Shown: one piece after another, positions 1-6,920 of the stretch | How positions within the stretch are numbered: the first letter of the stretch is position 1 | How the letters are laid out: each line of letters starts with the position of its first letter | Assembly: GCA_943325355.2 (NCBI GenBank) | Contig: CALPPA020000086.1 | Coordinates: 1-6,933 of the forward strand | From: Klebsiella pneumoniae | Lineage (GTDB): Bacteria; Bacteroidota; Bacteroidia; Flavobacteriales; Flavobacteriaceae | Reading direction: 5' to 3' | Length of the DNA: 6,933 bases | Notes under the pieces: model-generated | The model's database searches: none | What the model saw: the letters and a program-made list of their open reading frames with translations, nothing else | What the model was told of the DNA's origin: nothing | Made by a program: the position numbers and the translations under genes

Positions 1-456
1 ATGGGTAATGAACCTTCGTTTCACATCCCGTATTTGTACAACTATTTTGGAGCTCCTTGGAAAACTCAGAAACGTACCCGTTTTCTTTTAGATACATGGT
101 TCAAAGATAATGTATTTGGAATTCCAGGTGATGAAGATGGTGGTGGCATGACTGCATTTGTGGTATTTACCGCTATGGGTTTGTATCCTGTAACTCCCGG
201 TGAGCCCTACTATAATATAACAAGTCCTTTATTTGAGAGAACAACAATTAATCTTAAAAATGGAAAAACTTTCGCAATTCTTGCTAAAGGAGCCAGTAAA
301 ACCAAAAAATACATCCAAAAGGCTTTTATAAATAATACTGAAATTGATGCTCCATTTATAACTCACGCACAAATAATGGCTGGTGGTGAATTAAGGCTTG
401 AATTGTCGGAACTTCCAAACAAAGAATGGGGAAAAAATGCTAAAATTCCAAATTAG
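1..456 (+). CDS. GH92 alpha-mannosidase, C-terminal fragment (5' end outside window)
   Basis: This is the last ~151 residues of a glycoside hydrolase family 92 enzyme. Family members are calcium-dependent exo-acting alpha-mannosidases of about 750 residues, so most of the protein lies upstream and the ATG at base 1 is probably an internal methionine. Visible family motifs are GNEPSFHIPYLYNY (residues 2-15), the APWKTQ segment (18-23), and GIPGDEDGGGM (40-50), whose two acidic positions Asp44 and Asp46 match the place of the catalytic base region in characterised GH92 enzymes. The GLYPVTPG segment and the C-terminal beta-sandwich with a YIQKAFINN stretch follow. The catalytic acid should be in the missing part. 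The natural end PNKEWGKNAKIPN is intact. The sulfatase gene starts 46 bases downstream on the same strand with no terminator between, which suggests co-transcription and a joint role in breaking down a mannose-containing glycan. Linkage specificity (alpha-1,2, -1,3 or other) cannot be read from this fragment. Confidence 0.93.
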   Translation: MGNEPSFHIPYLYNYFGAPWKTQKRTRFLLDTWFKDNVFGIPGDEDGGGMTAFVVFTAMGLYPVTPGEPYYNITSPLFERTTINLKNGKTFAILAKGASKTKKYIQKAFINNTEIDAPFITHAQIMAGGELRLELSELPNKEWGKNAKIPN

Positions 457-502
457 AAATTGGAGTATAAAAAACATAAAAACAGTTAATTAGATTAAAT
501 CC

Positions 503-2110
503 ATGAATTCAAAAAATCATTTCTATTTATTAGTTACAGTCCTTATTTTTTCATTGATAAGTTGTAATAAGGCATTTATACCTACAAGTGAAATACCAAA
601 AAAGAAACCAAATATCTTGTTTATCATGACAGACGATCACGCATTGGCCGCCATTAGTGCTTACCAAGGTTTTTTGGCCAAAGTGGCTCCAACGCCAAAT
701 ATAGATCGAATCGCTAGGGAAGGGGTACGTTTTAATAATATGCTTTGTACCAACTCCATTTGTGGTCCCTCAAGAGCTTCTATTATTACGGGAAAATACA
801 GTCATGTAAATGGTTTTTTTAAGAATGAAGGTGGGGGGGATTTTGATAGTTCACAACAAACTTTTCCTAAGCTACTTCAAAGTGCGGGCTATGAAACAGC
901 CGTAATTGGTAAATGGCATTTAGGAACCGCTCCTACAGGTTTTGACTATTATAAGGTATTATTTAATAAAGAAGGCCAGGGTACTTATTATGACCCCGTT
1001 TTTGAAACAACAGGAAATAAAATTATTGCAGAAAAAGGAAAATTTTCTACTACGGTAATAAAAGAAGATGCTATTAATTGGTTAAAAAACAGAGAAAAAA
1101 AGGATAGTCCATTTATGCTGATGTTTCAGTTTAAAGCGCCGCACCGTCCTTGGGAGCCCGGACCAGGTTATGAAAATTATCTAGAGGATGTTACCATTCC
1201 GTATCCAACCACTTTTAATGATGATTATAAAGGAAGAGATGCCGCAAAAGATGCCTGGATGCGAATTGACGGGCACATGAACAGAAAGGATTTGAAAATT
1301 AAATCTCCTGAAGGACTATCTGAAAAAGAACTGAATGCGTGGAATAGTTTTGGCAATAATGACGGCGAATTTTGGACACCAGATGCTACTATGACAGAAA
1401 CTCAAAGAAAAGAGTGGAAATACCAGCACTACATAAAGGATTATTTACGGGTTGTAAAAGGAGTGGATGACGCTGTTGGAGAGATGCTAAAGTATTTAGA
1501 TGAAAGTGGCTTAGCCGAAAACACTATAGTGGTGTACACTTCGGACCAAGGTTTTTATTTAGGAGAACACGGTTGGTTTGATAAAAGGTTTATGTATGAA
1601 GAATCCTTGCACATGCCGCTTTTAATGCGTTATCCCAAGCATATTAGTCCGGGTACGGTGAGTAATGATTTGCTTTTAAATATAGATTTTGCTCCCACTT
1701 TGTTAAGTTTAGCAGGTATTGAAACGCCTAAAGACATACAAGGGAAGAGTTTTGTTCCAATTATAGAAAACAAAAAGGCTAAACCTCTTAGAGACGCTGT
1801 TTATTATCACTATTACGAATATCCCTATTGGCATCACGTACAACCCCATTACGGGATAAGAACGGAACGCTATAAGTTAATACATTATTACTATGACAAG
1901 GACAACTGGGAGTTGTTCGATTTAAAAAAAGACCCTTTTGAAGTAAATAATGTGTACAACAATGCAGCAAACAAAGCATTAATTTCAAAACTCAAAACGA
2001 GATTGGAAGAGTTGAAAAAAGAATACAAAATGGATTTATCAGATGAAGAGCTTAAAAAAATGACCGAGGTTAGTATCGATAGAAGGTATAGAGTAGAACC
2101 GGCAAATTAA
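503..2110 (+). CDS. S1-family sulfatase, predicted lipoprotein
   Basis: A complete 535-residue sulfatase that would remove sulfate esters from a carbohydrate. The N-terminus is a lipoprotein signal (hydrophobic residues 7-20, lipobox LISC with Cys21), so the enzyme should be anchored in the outer membrane or facing the periplasm. PNILFIMTDDH (36-46) supplies the first metal-binding aspartates Asp44 and Asp45. The active-site motif CGPSRASIITG (87-97) fits C-x-P-x-R-x4-T-G, so Cys87 is the residue converted to formylglycine by a maturase that is not in this window. GKWHLG (136-141), APHRPW (212-217) and SDQGFYLGEHGWFDKR (347-362) hold further expected catalytic or metal residues: Lys137, His139, His214, Asp348, Gln349, His356 and Lys361. 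An in-frame TAG lies 12 bases before the ATG, fixing the start; there is no Shine-Dalgarno sequence. The general look is of N-acetylglucosamine-6-sulfatase or mucin-desulfating type enzymes, but subfamily and substrate are uncertain. The neighbouring GH92 gene suggests a sulfated mannose-containing glycan. Confidence 0.93.
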   Translation: MNSKNHFYLLVTVLIFSLISCNKAFIPTSEIPKKKPNILFIMTDDHALAAISAYQGFLAKVAPTPNIDRIAREGVRFNNMLCTNSICGPSRASIITGKYSHVNGFFKNEGGGDFDSSQQTFPKLLQSAGYETAVIGKWHLGTAPTGFDYYKVLFNKEGQGTYYDPVFETTGNKIIAEKGKFSTTVIKEDAINWLKNREKKDSPFMLMFQFKAPHRPWEPGPGYENYLEDVTIPYPTTFNDDYKGRDAAKDAWMRIDGHMNRKDLKIKSPEGLSEKELNAWNSFGNNDGEFWTPDATMTETQRKEWKYQHYIKDYLRVVKGVDDAVGEMLKYLDESGLAENTIVVYTSDQGFYLGEHGWFDKRFMYEESLHMPLLMRYPKHISPGTVSNDLLLNIDFAPTLLSLAGIETPKDIQGKSFVPIIENKKAKPLRDAVYYHYYEYPYWHHVQPHYGIRTERYKLIHYYYDKDNWELFDLKKDPFEVNNVYNNAANKALISKLKTRLEELKKEYKMDLSDEELKKMTEVSIDRRYRVEPAN

Positions 2111-2208
2111 TTTTTTTGAAAATGAATCACTTTATGGAGTGCTCTTCGTGGGTTGAAATAGTAAAGAGCCACATTAGATGATGCAGCGGTTTTAAAAAGT
2201 GTATTCAT
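2107..2208 (-). CDS. Possible 33-residue mini-ORF, convergent with the sulfatase gene
   Basis: A minus-strand ATG (complement of 2206-2208) opens 33 codons ending in TAA at 2107-2109, overlapping the sulfatase stop codon. The peptide begins MNTLFKTAASSN, contains YYFNPRRALHKV and ends in IHFQKN. I do not recognise a family. Its aromatic and arginine/histidine content is less lysine/asparagine/isoleucine-biased than random translation of this AT-rich gap would give, and it occupies the least AT-rich part of the gap. There is no Shine-Dalgarno sequence, but none is expected in this group. The alternative is a chance ORF in non-coding DNA or a remnant of a longer gene. Confidence 0.2.
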   Translation of the reverse strand: MNTLFKTAASSNVALYYFNPRRALHKVIHFQKN

Positions 2209-2591
2209 AGATCTTCACTATTTTAAAGGGCATCTTCCCTAAACAGTATAAAAAAAACAGTTGAAGTAGGAGCAGCATACTGTTATTTCCAAATTTTATC
2301 CGAACAACCGAAAAAAAACATCTTACTTTAATTGAATATTTTGTTTAAAAAAGGGCTCAGTATAAAATATGTAATAAAAACAAAAAAAATTACAAAATCA
2401 TTAAAAAATACTCTTAAATAAGGTGTTATATTAGCAATATGATAATTATAAATTAATGATAAACAGTCTCTTTTTTTATTGATTTATTTTTTTCTATTAA
2501 AATATTTCATATTAATTAATTATTAATGAATAATTAATGTCCATAAGTTTTATTTGTCTCAAAATTAAATATAATTAATAAAAAATCGATT
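2111..2591. other. AT-rich intergenic region between the sulfatase and the surface-protein gene
   Basis: A 481-base gap without a conventional gene. The first ~170 bases are of mixed composition and hold the possible minus-strand mini-ORF and weak hairpins. From about 2290 the DNA is extremely A/T-rich with long A and T runs, as is usual for the upstream region of highly expressed flavobacterial genes, and it should carry the promoter for the gene starting at 2592. The best match to the Bacteroidota -7 element (TAnnTTTG) that I can find is TTTATTTG at 2549-2556, with one mismatch and no clear TTG at the -33 spacing, so I do not call a promoter. The last bases before the ATG are A-rich with no Shine-Dalgarno sequence. 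No clear terminator for the sulfatase operon is visible; the T run right after its stop is not preceded by a stem. Confidence 0.7.
2515..2538. repeat. Perfect 10-bp A/T inverted repeat upstream of the surface-protein gene
   Basis: ATTAATTATT and its exact reverse complement AATAATTAAT flank the four bases AATG. The site lies 53 bases before the ATG of the beta-helix surface-protein gene, within the likely promoter region. It could be an operator, a DNA-bending site or a 5'-UTR hairpin. All twenty stem bases are A or T in a nearly pure A/T stretch, so chance is a real alternative. Confidence 0.4.
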
Positions 2592-5378
2592 ATGAAAAAA
2601 ATTACATTTTATACACTATGCCTCACTTTATTTTTAGCAGGCAATTTGTATTCTCAGCAGACAGTTTGGGTTGCTGCACCCGGTGACAGAACAAAAAATG
2701 GTTTAAGTGAGGCAACTGCTTATGACAACTTCACTACTGCTCTATTTGATATAAATTCAGCAGGTGATGTTTTAAGGGTTGTGGGAACTGTTGCTGCTTC
2801 AGGTCAAAATTTAGTTACTGCAAATGCAACATCAAGCAATAAAACTTTTGCCTACACTATTGAAGGTGATGCAGGAGGCTCAACTTTAACAGGTACTGCT
2901 GGTGGTACTAGAATGTTTACCATCAACGGTCCTTCTGTTGGTCACGACGTAACTTTTAAAAACATTAAATTTACTGGGGCGACTAATCAAACATTAAATG
3001 GCGGTGGTGTGTTATTCTGTAATCAGCCTGTTATTATTAAATTTGAAAATTGTATCTTTGATGGAAATTCCTTGGCATCATCCACCACATTAGGGGGTGG
3101 TGCTCTTTACTTTGCTGGTCTTCCTACTGTAACTATTACGGATTGCACTTTTAAAAACAATAGTTCCCCAAATATAGGAGGTGCTATTGTCGGAAGTCCT
3201 GCAAAGCTTACAATAAGTAAAACTACTTTTTATCAAAATAGTACAACAGGTACGGCCGGAACTGTGGGTGGTGCTGCTTTGTATGTTAATGGTGCTACTA
3301 GTATAAATAGTTTGACAAATTGTACATTTTATAAAAATACGACAGCGCAAACTGCAATTAACCAAGATTATGGAACAATAAGAACAGAGAATGGGAATAC
3401 TACCGTAACAAATTGCTTATTTTATGATAATAAAGTAACTGTGGGTAATCCAATTACTAGTAGTTCCCCAGCAGACTGGGGTTGTTCGGCGAATGGAACA
3501 CAAACTTTCACTTACTCTATAGGGCAGTGGATAAGTAGTAATATAGATGTAAGATCAAATTTTATATCATTTGTCAAAGGCAATCTTAATCCACTCGAAG
3601 TAGCTGCTAATCTTACCTCGTCTAACTTAACTTGGGAAGATGCTAGTAATAAAGTTAAATATACGGATCCAACTACTGGAGATACTACTCCTATATCTTT
3701 TGGTAATGATGGTAATGATGCTGGTGCTTGGAATTCTCCAAATACTTGGAAAGGAACAACAAGCAGCGATTGGACAGATGCAACAAACTGGTCTATTAAA
3801 GGGGTGCCTGGTGCAACAAGAGATGCCCTTATAGCAACAGGAACCAATCAACCTATAATTGCTTCTAATGCAAGTGTAGCATCTTTAACATTGAATGCTT
3901 CAACATCATTAACCGTGAATTCAGGTTTTAACTTGACCGTTACAGGAGCTGTTATCAATAATGGTACAATGACAATAGAGAACAATGCCAACTTGATTCA
4001 AGTAAATGATGTTGCAAATACAGGGAATATTACCGTAAAAAGAAACAGCAATTCTTTAAAACGTTTGGATTACACCATTTGGTCTTCGCCAGTAACTAAT
4101 GCAAGTCTATTTTTGAAAACTTTTTCACCATTAACATTGGATGCTCGTTTTTACAACTATAACGAGGGGACTAACTTGTATAATGCAGTTACTACACCAA
4201 CTCTTCCCGCTGCAACAGCATTTACAAAAGGAGGGGGTTATTTAATTCGTATGCCAGATGAAAATCCTTTAATTCCAGGATTTTTATCAGATTATTATTT
4301 AGGAAATGCACCTTTAACCTATAATGGGGAATTCATTGGTGTGCCTAACAATGGTACTATTACAAAAGCGATGGCTTTTACTGTTGACGGTTACAATATG
4401 GTAGGAAATCCCTATCCATCAACCATTGATGCGCTAGCCTTTATTGCTGCCAACACGGCAAACATAGAAAGTACCTTGTATTTCTGGAGAAAAACTAATG
4501 GTGCTTTAGGTACAGCTTATGCCACTTATAATTCTGTTGGGCCGGTAGCAACAGGCTCTGGAATAGCTGAAGCTGGTAGCGAAGCTCCAAATGGAACAAT
4601 CCAAGTAGGCCAAGGGTTCTTCGTGAAAGCTACAAGTGCCACTAACTTGACTTTTACCAATGCGATGCGTTTAGGGACTGTAAGTACAAAGTTCTTTAAA
4701 ACCAAACAAGTTGCGAAAGATCGTGTATGGTTGAACTTGACCAATATAGCAGGAGTTTTCAGTCAAGCCTTGGTAGGTTATTTAGCAGATGCAATTCGAG
4801 GAGTTGATAATTATGATGCAAAGTACATCAACGATAGTCCAATAGCTTTAACATCAAGCATTAATGGCGAAGAATACACTATTCAAGGTCGTTCAACATT
4901 TGATGCTAGCGATGTGGTAGCTTTAAACTTCAAAACCGATGTAGCAGGGGATTACACCATTGCTTTAGATCATTTTGATGGCGTGTTTGCCGCGGGACAA
5001 GATGTTTATTTAGTAGACAGCAAAACAGGTGCCGAAACAGATTTAAAAACGGGTTCTTATACTTTCAATGCAACAGCCGGAATAGACAACGCCAGATTCT
5101 CCTTGAAATACCAAAAAACACTGAAAGTAGATGCACCAGCATTCAACGAAAACAGTGTTAGCGTATATAAAAACAATGGAACTATATATGTTAATTCAGG
5201 GAAAATCGCTATCAGTAGCATTCAAGTGTACGATGTGCAAGGAAGACTTATTGCAGATCGTAAAAACGTGAAATCAAGTACCGCTACATTAGAAAATCTG
5301 AAAGCGAACAACCAAATAGTATTGGTAAAAATTTCAGGTGAAGACAATAGCGTAGTTACTAAAAAAGTAGTGAATTAA
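2592..5378 (+). CDS. Secreted beta-helix surface protein with type C-like T9SS sorting domain
   Basis: A 928-residue protein exported by Sec and then probably by the type IX secretion system to the cell surface or medium. Residues 1-21 are a signal peptide (MKKITFYTLC..., cleavage near YS|QQ). Residues ~115-285 form a right-handed parallel beta-helix with repeated motifs FENCIFDGN, ITDCTFKNN, ISKTTFYQN and LTNCTFYKN alternating with GGGAL, GGAIV and GGAAL. This FxxN / GGA(I/L/V) alternation resembles chlamydial Pmp repeats and fits adhesion better than catalysis. A W-G-T-x-S-x-D-W...NW segment (386-400) and a second short beta-rich stretch (412-482) follow, then the linker module common in these proteins (~483-700, with GYNMVGNPYPSTIDA and GQGFFVKA). 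The C-terminus (~855-928; SIQVYDVQGRLIA, IVLVKIS, VVTKKVVN) resembles the type C sorting domain of Flavobacterium ChiA. No catalytic motif is recognisable. A 74-residue membrane mini-protein gene follows after 20 bases. The ATG is the first one after the A-rich leader. Confidence 0.85.
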   Translation: MKKITFYTLCLTLFLAGNLYSQQTVWVAAPGDRTKNGLSEATAYDNFTTALFDINSAGDVLRVVGTVAASGQNLVTANATSSNKTFAYTIEGDAGGSTLTGTAGGTRMFTINGPSVGHDVTFKNIKFTGATNQTLNGGGVLFCNQPVIIKFENCIFDGNSLASSTTLGGGALYFAGLPTVTITDCTFKNNSSPNIGGAIVGSPAKLTISKTTFYQNSTTGTAGTVGGAALYVNGATSINSLTNCTFYKNTTAQTAINQDYGTIRTENGNTTVTNCLFYDNKVTVGNPITSSSPADWGCSANGTQTFTYSIGQWISSNIDVRSNFISFVKGNLNPLEVAANLTSSNLTWEDASNKVKYTDPTTGDTTPISFGNDGNDAGAWNSPNTWKGTTSSDWTDATNWSIKGVPGATRDALIATGTNQPIIASNASVASLTLNASTSLTVNSGFNLTVTGAVINNGTMTIENNANLIQVNDVANTGNITVKRNSNSLKRLDYTIWSSPVTNASLFLKTFSPLTLDARFYNYNEGTNLYNAVTTPTLPAATAFTKGGGYLIRMPDENPLIPGFLSDYYLGNAPLTYNGEFIGVPNNGTITKAMAFTVDGYNMVGNPYPSTIDALAFIAANTANIESTLYFWRKTNGALGTAYATYNSVGPVATGSGIAEAGSEAPNGTIQVGQGFFVKATSATNLTFTNAMRLGTVSTKFFKTKQVAKDRVWLNLTNIAGVFSQALVGYLADAIRGVDNYDAKYINDSPIALTSSINGEEYTIQGRSTFDASDVVALNFKTDVAGDYTIALDHFDGVFAAGQDVYLVDSKTGAETDLKTGSYTFNATAGIDNARFSLKYQKTLKVDAPAFNENSVSVYKNNGTIYVNSGKIAISSIQVYDVQGRLIADRKNVKSSTATLENLKANNQIVLVKISGEDNSVVTKKVVN
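4389..5378 (+). repeat. Inverted paralogous T9SS module, arm 1
   Basis: This 3' part of the 928-residue gene (from residue Gly600) aligns along its full length with the minus-strand gene at 5919-6920. By eye roughly three quarters of residues are identical, rising in the part from GEEYTIQGR to FNENSV. Arm 1 lacks a nine-residue segment (KIGTVDIPE) that arm 2 has before FSQAL, and it has about five extra residues in the VATGSGIAEAGSE region. Homology stops at the stop codon; the DNA following the two genes is unrelated. Confidence 0.85.
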
Positions 5379-5398
5379 GAACCTTAAAAAATCAAAAA

Positions 5399-5623
5399 AT
5401 GAAAACTAATTTATTAAAATATTATATAGCTGCTTTCTACTTGTGTTCTACTTTTGTAACATTTGCACAACCAGGAACTGAGGATAATGGTACTGGTTTA
5501 GAAAGTGGAGATCCTCAAGCACCTATTGATGGTTATGTTTGGGTTTTGGCTGCATTAGGCCTGGTCTACGTTTTCTTGAGGGTAAGAACTTTTGCCCAGC
5601 AAGGAAACAACCCGCAAGATTAA
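5399..5623 (+). CDS. Small signal-peptide protein with PIDG motif and one membrane helix (PID-CTERM-like)
   Basis: A 74-residue protein with three parts. A signal peptide covers 1-23 (cleavage near TFA|QPG). A short acidic, glycine-rich linker covers 24-41 (GTEDNGTGLESGDPQ). The motif APIDG (41-45) runs into a hydrophobic helix (46-60, YVWVLAALGLVYVFL) followed by Arg61 and Arg63 and a polar tail. This motif-helix-basic order recalls the PID-CTERM type of C-terminal sorting segment annotated in Flavobacteriia, which is family knowledge from memory and not a search result. Small proteins of this shape often follow T9SS surface-protein genes, and here the gene starts 20 bases after such a gene and ends before a strong terminator, so the two are probably one transcript. 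The function is unknown; an accessory, anchor or processing role for the upstream protein is inference. No Shine-Dalgarno sequence precedes the ATG. Confidence 0.75.
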   Translation: MKTNLLKYYIAAFYLCSTFVTFAQPGTEDNGTGLESGDPQAPIDGYVWVLAALGLVYVFLRVRTFAQQGNNPQD

Positions 5624-5650
5624 ATAAAAATCTTGATAGTTTTGTTGAAT

Positions 5651-5684
5651 AAAACCCTGTTCCCTAATAAGGCAGGGTTTTTTT
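5651..5684 (+). terminator. Rho-independent terminator ending the surface-protein unit
   Basis: AAAACCCTG (5651-5659) pairs perfectly with CAGGGTTTT (5673-5681) around a 13-base loop, and the right arm continues into a run of seven T. It lies 28 bases after the stop of the 74-residue gene. Read on the minus strand the same stem is followed by only TTTTATTC, so it could also stop, less efficiently, transcripts of the convergent gene ending at 5919. Confidence 0.88.
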
Positions 5685-5761
5685 GTATTTCTTTAAAAAT
5701 AAAAACAGTTTAATCCTCTTGTAAAAGAACGTCTATTATGAATACAATGAACACCTGAAAG

Positions 5762-5938
5762 ATGCCACGAAACATAACAGCTAAAACTAAATTTGACAGC
5801 TTAACTTTTTCCAATGATGGTCTCGTTTTAAAGTATAAAAATAATGAGGAAATAGAAATTCCTTTTGATAATCTGGATAAGATTTATATCAAAAGGCACA
5901 ACCTAAATCCTTTTTGTTTCAATTCACTACTTTTTTAG
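5762..5938 (+). pseudogene. 58-residue ORF, probable 5' remnant of a broken gene
   Basis: The ATG at 5762 opens 58 codons ending in TAG at 5936-5938. Residues 1-50 look like a genuine protein start: MPRNITAKTKFDSLTF, then SNDGLVLKYKNNEEIEIPF, then DNLDKIYIKRH, a hydrophobic/polar alternation typical of beta strands. The last ~8 residues (CFNSLLF region) are the antisense of the 3' end and stop codon of the minus-strand T9SS gene, so the ORF ends only because it runs into that gene. I infer that this is the front of a longer gene whose remainder was lost when the T9SS gene arrived by insertion, inversion or deletion. I do not recognise a named family. Alternatives are an intact small gene that overlaps its neighbour by 20 bases, or a chance ORF. 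It sits beyond the terminator at 5651-5684, so it would need its own promoter; none is obvious. Confidence 0.5.
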
Positions 5939-6920
5939 TAACCAAGCTGTTCTCTCCGGATGTTATTTTAACAATCAAGACTTGATGTGTCGATTTCAAA
6001 TTAGAGATAACCGCCGTAGTTACTTTCAGGTTCTTTTGTTCTGCGATTAGTCTTCCTTGAATATCATACACTTTGATGTTACTGATGGGTACATTACCCG
6101 AATTTACAAATAGTCTTCCATTGTTTTTATAAACTCTTACACTGTTTTCGTTGAATTCCGGTGCATCCACTTTCAATATTTTTTGGTATTTCAAAGAGAA
6201 TCTGGCGTTATCTACTCCCGCTACTGCCGTAAAAGTATAGGCTCCTGCTTTCAAATCTGTTTCGGCACCTGTTTTGCTGTCTAGCAGATATATATCTTGT
6301 CCAGTCGCAAACACGCCATCAAAATGGTCTAGAGCTATGGTGTAATCACCCGCTGCGACTGTTTTGAAGTTTAAGGCAACCACATCAGATACATCGAATA
6401 CAGGACGACCTTGAATAGTGTATTCTTCTTCATTGATGCTTGATGTCAAAGCAACAGGGCTATCATTGAAGTATTTAGCATCATACATATCAACACCTGA
6501 AGTAGCATCGGCAGTGTAACCTATCAAGGCTTGGCTGAAAGCCTCTGGAATATCGACTGTACCAATTTTTGAAGCAGGTCTGCTCAAGTTCAACCATACA
6601 CGGTCTTTTTTCACTTGTTTGGTTTTGAAAATTTGATTGTCATTATTAGACACACGCATCGTATTGGTAAAGTTCACGCTAGAGGCTCTTTTGGCTTTCA
6701 CGAAGAACCCTTGACCTACTTGAATTGTTCCATTTGGCAAAGCACTACTTGGTGTGGCAGTTGTTTCTCCTAACGGGTTATATATTGCATAAGCGGAACC
6801 AGCAGCACCATTTTTTTTCCTCCAGAAATACAAACTGCTTTCGATATTTAATGTGTTTGCTGCAATAAATGCTTGTGCATCAATAGTCGATGGATAAGGA
6901 TTTCCTACTAAATTGTAACC
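5919..6920 (-). repeat. Inverted paralogous T9SS module, arm 2
   Basis: Reverse-strand counterpart of 4389-5378. The arms diverge overall but share long identical blocks, for example 31 identical bases at 5014-5044 and the complement of 6253-6283, and 20 identical bases coding for GQGFFVKA. The arms are about 540 bases apart and in opposite orientation. Confidence 0.85.

Noticed and set aside
1788..1988. 66-codon minus-strand ORF inside the sulfatase gene
   Set aside because: It is fully antisense to the conserved C-terminal part of the sulfatase and its product has no recognisable protein character.
2141..2169. Inverted repeat GCTCTT / AAGAGC as a terminator after the sulfatase
   Set aside because: The stem is only 6 bp with a 17-base loop and no T run follows it.
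2251..2284. AACAGT / ACTGTT followed by a T run on the minus strand as a terminator
   Set aside because: The stem is 6 bp with two G-C pairs and a 17-base loop, and no convincing minus-strand gene lies upstream of it.
2549..2556. TTTATTTG as a Bacteroidota -7 promoter element
   Set aside because: It has one mismatch to TAnnTTTG and no TTG at the expected -33 position; in such A/T-rich DNA this is weak.
3090..3365. 91-codon minus-strand ORF inside the beta-helix region
   Set aside because: It is a Ser/Thr/Cys-rich translation that mirrors the repetitive beta-helix codons on the other strand; a shadow frame.
3512..3851. Overlapping minus-strand and plus-strand ORFs (3512-3847, 3627-3851, 3640-3834) within the 928-residue gene
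   Set aside because: All lie inside a gene with a clear signal peptide and sorting domain; none shows motifs or plausible composition.
4526..4744. 72-codon minus-strand ORF within the T9SS linker module
   Set aside because: Antisense to the conserved NGTIQVGQGFFVKA region, which explains its openness.
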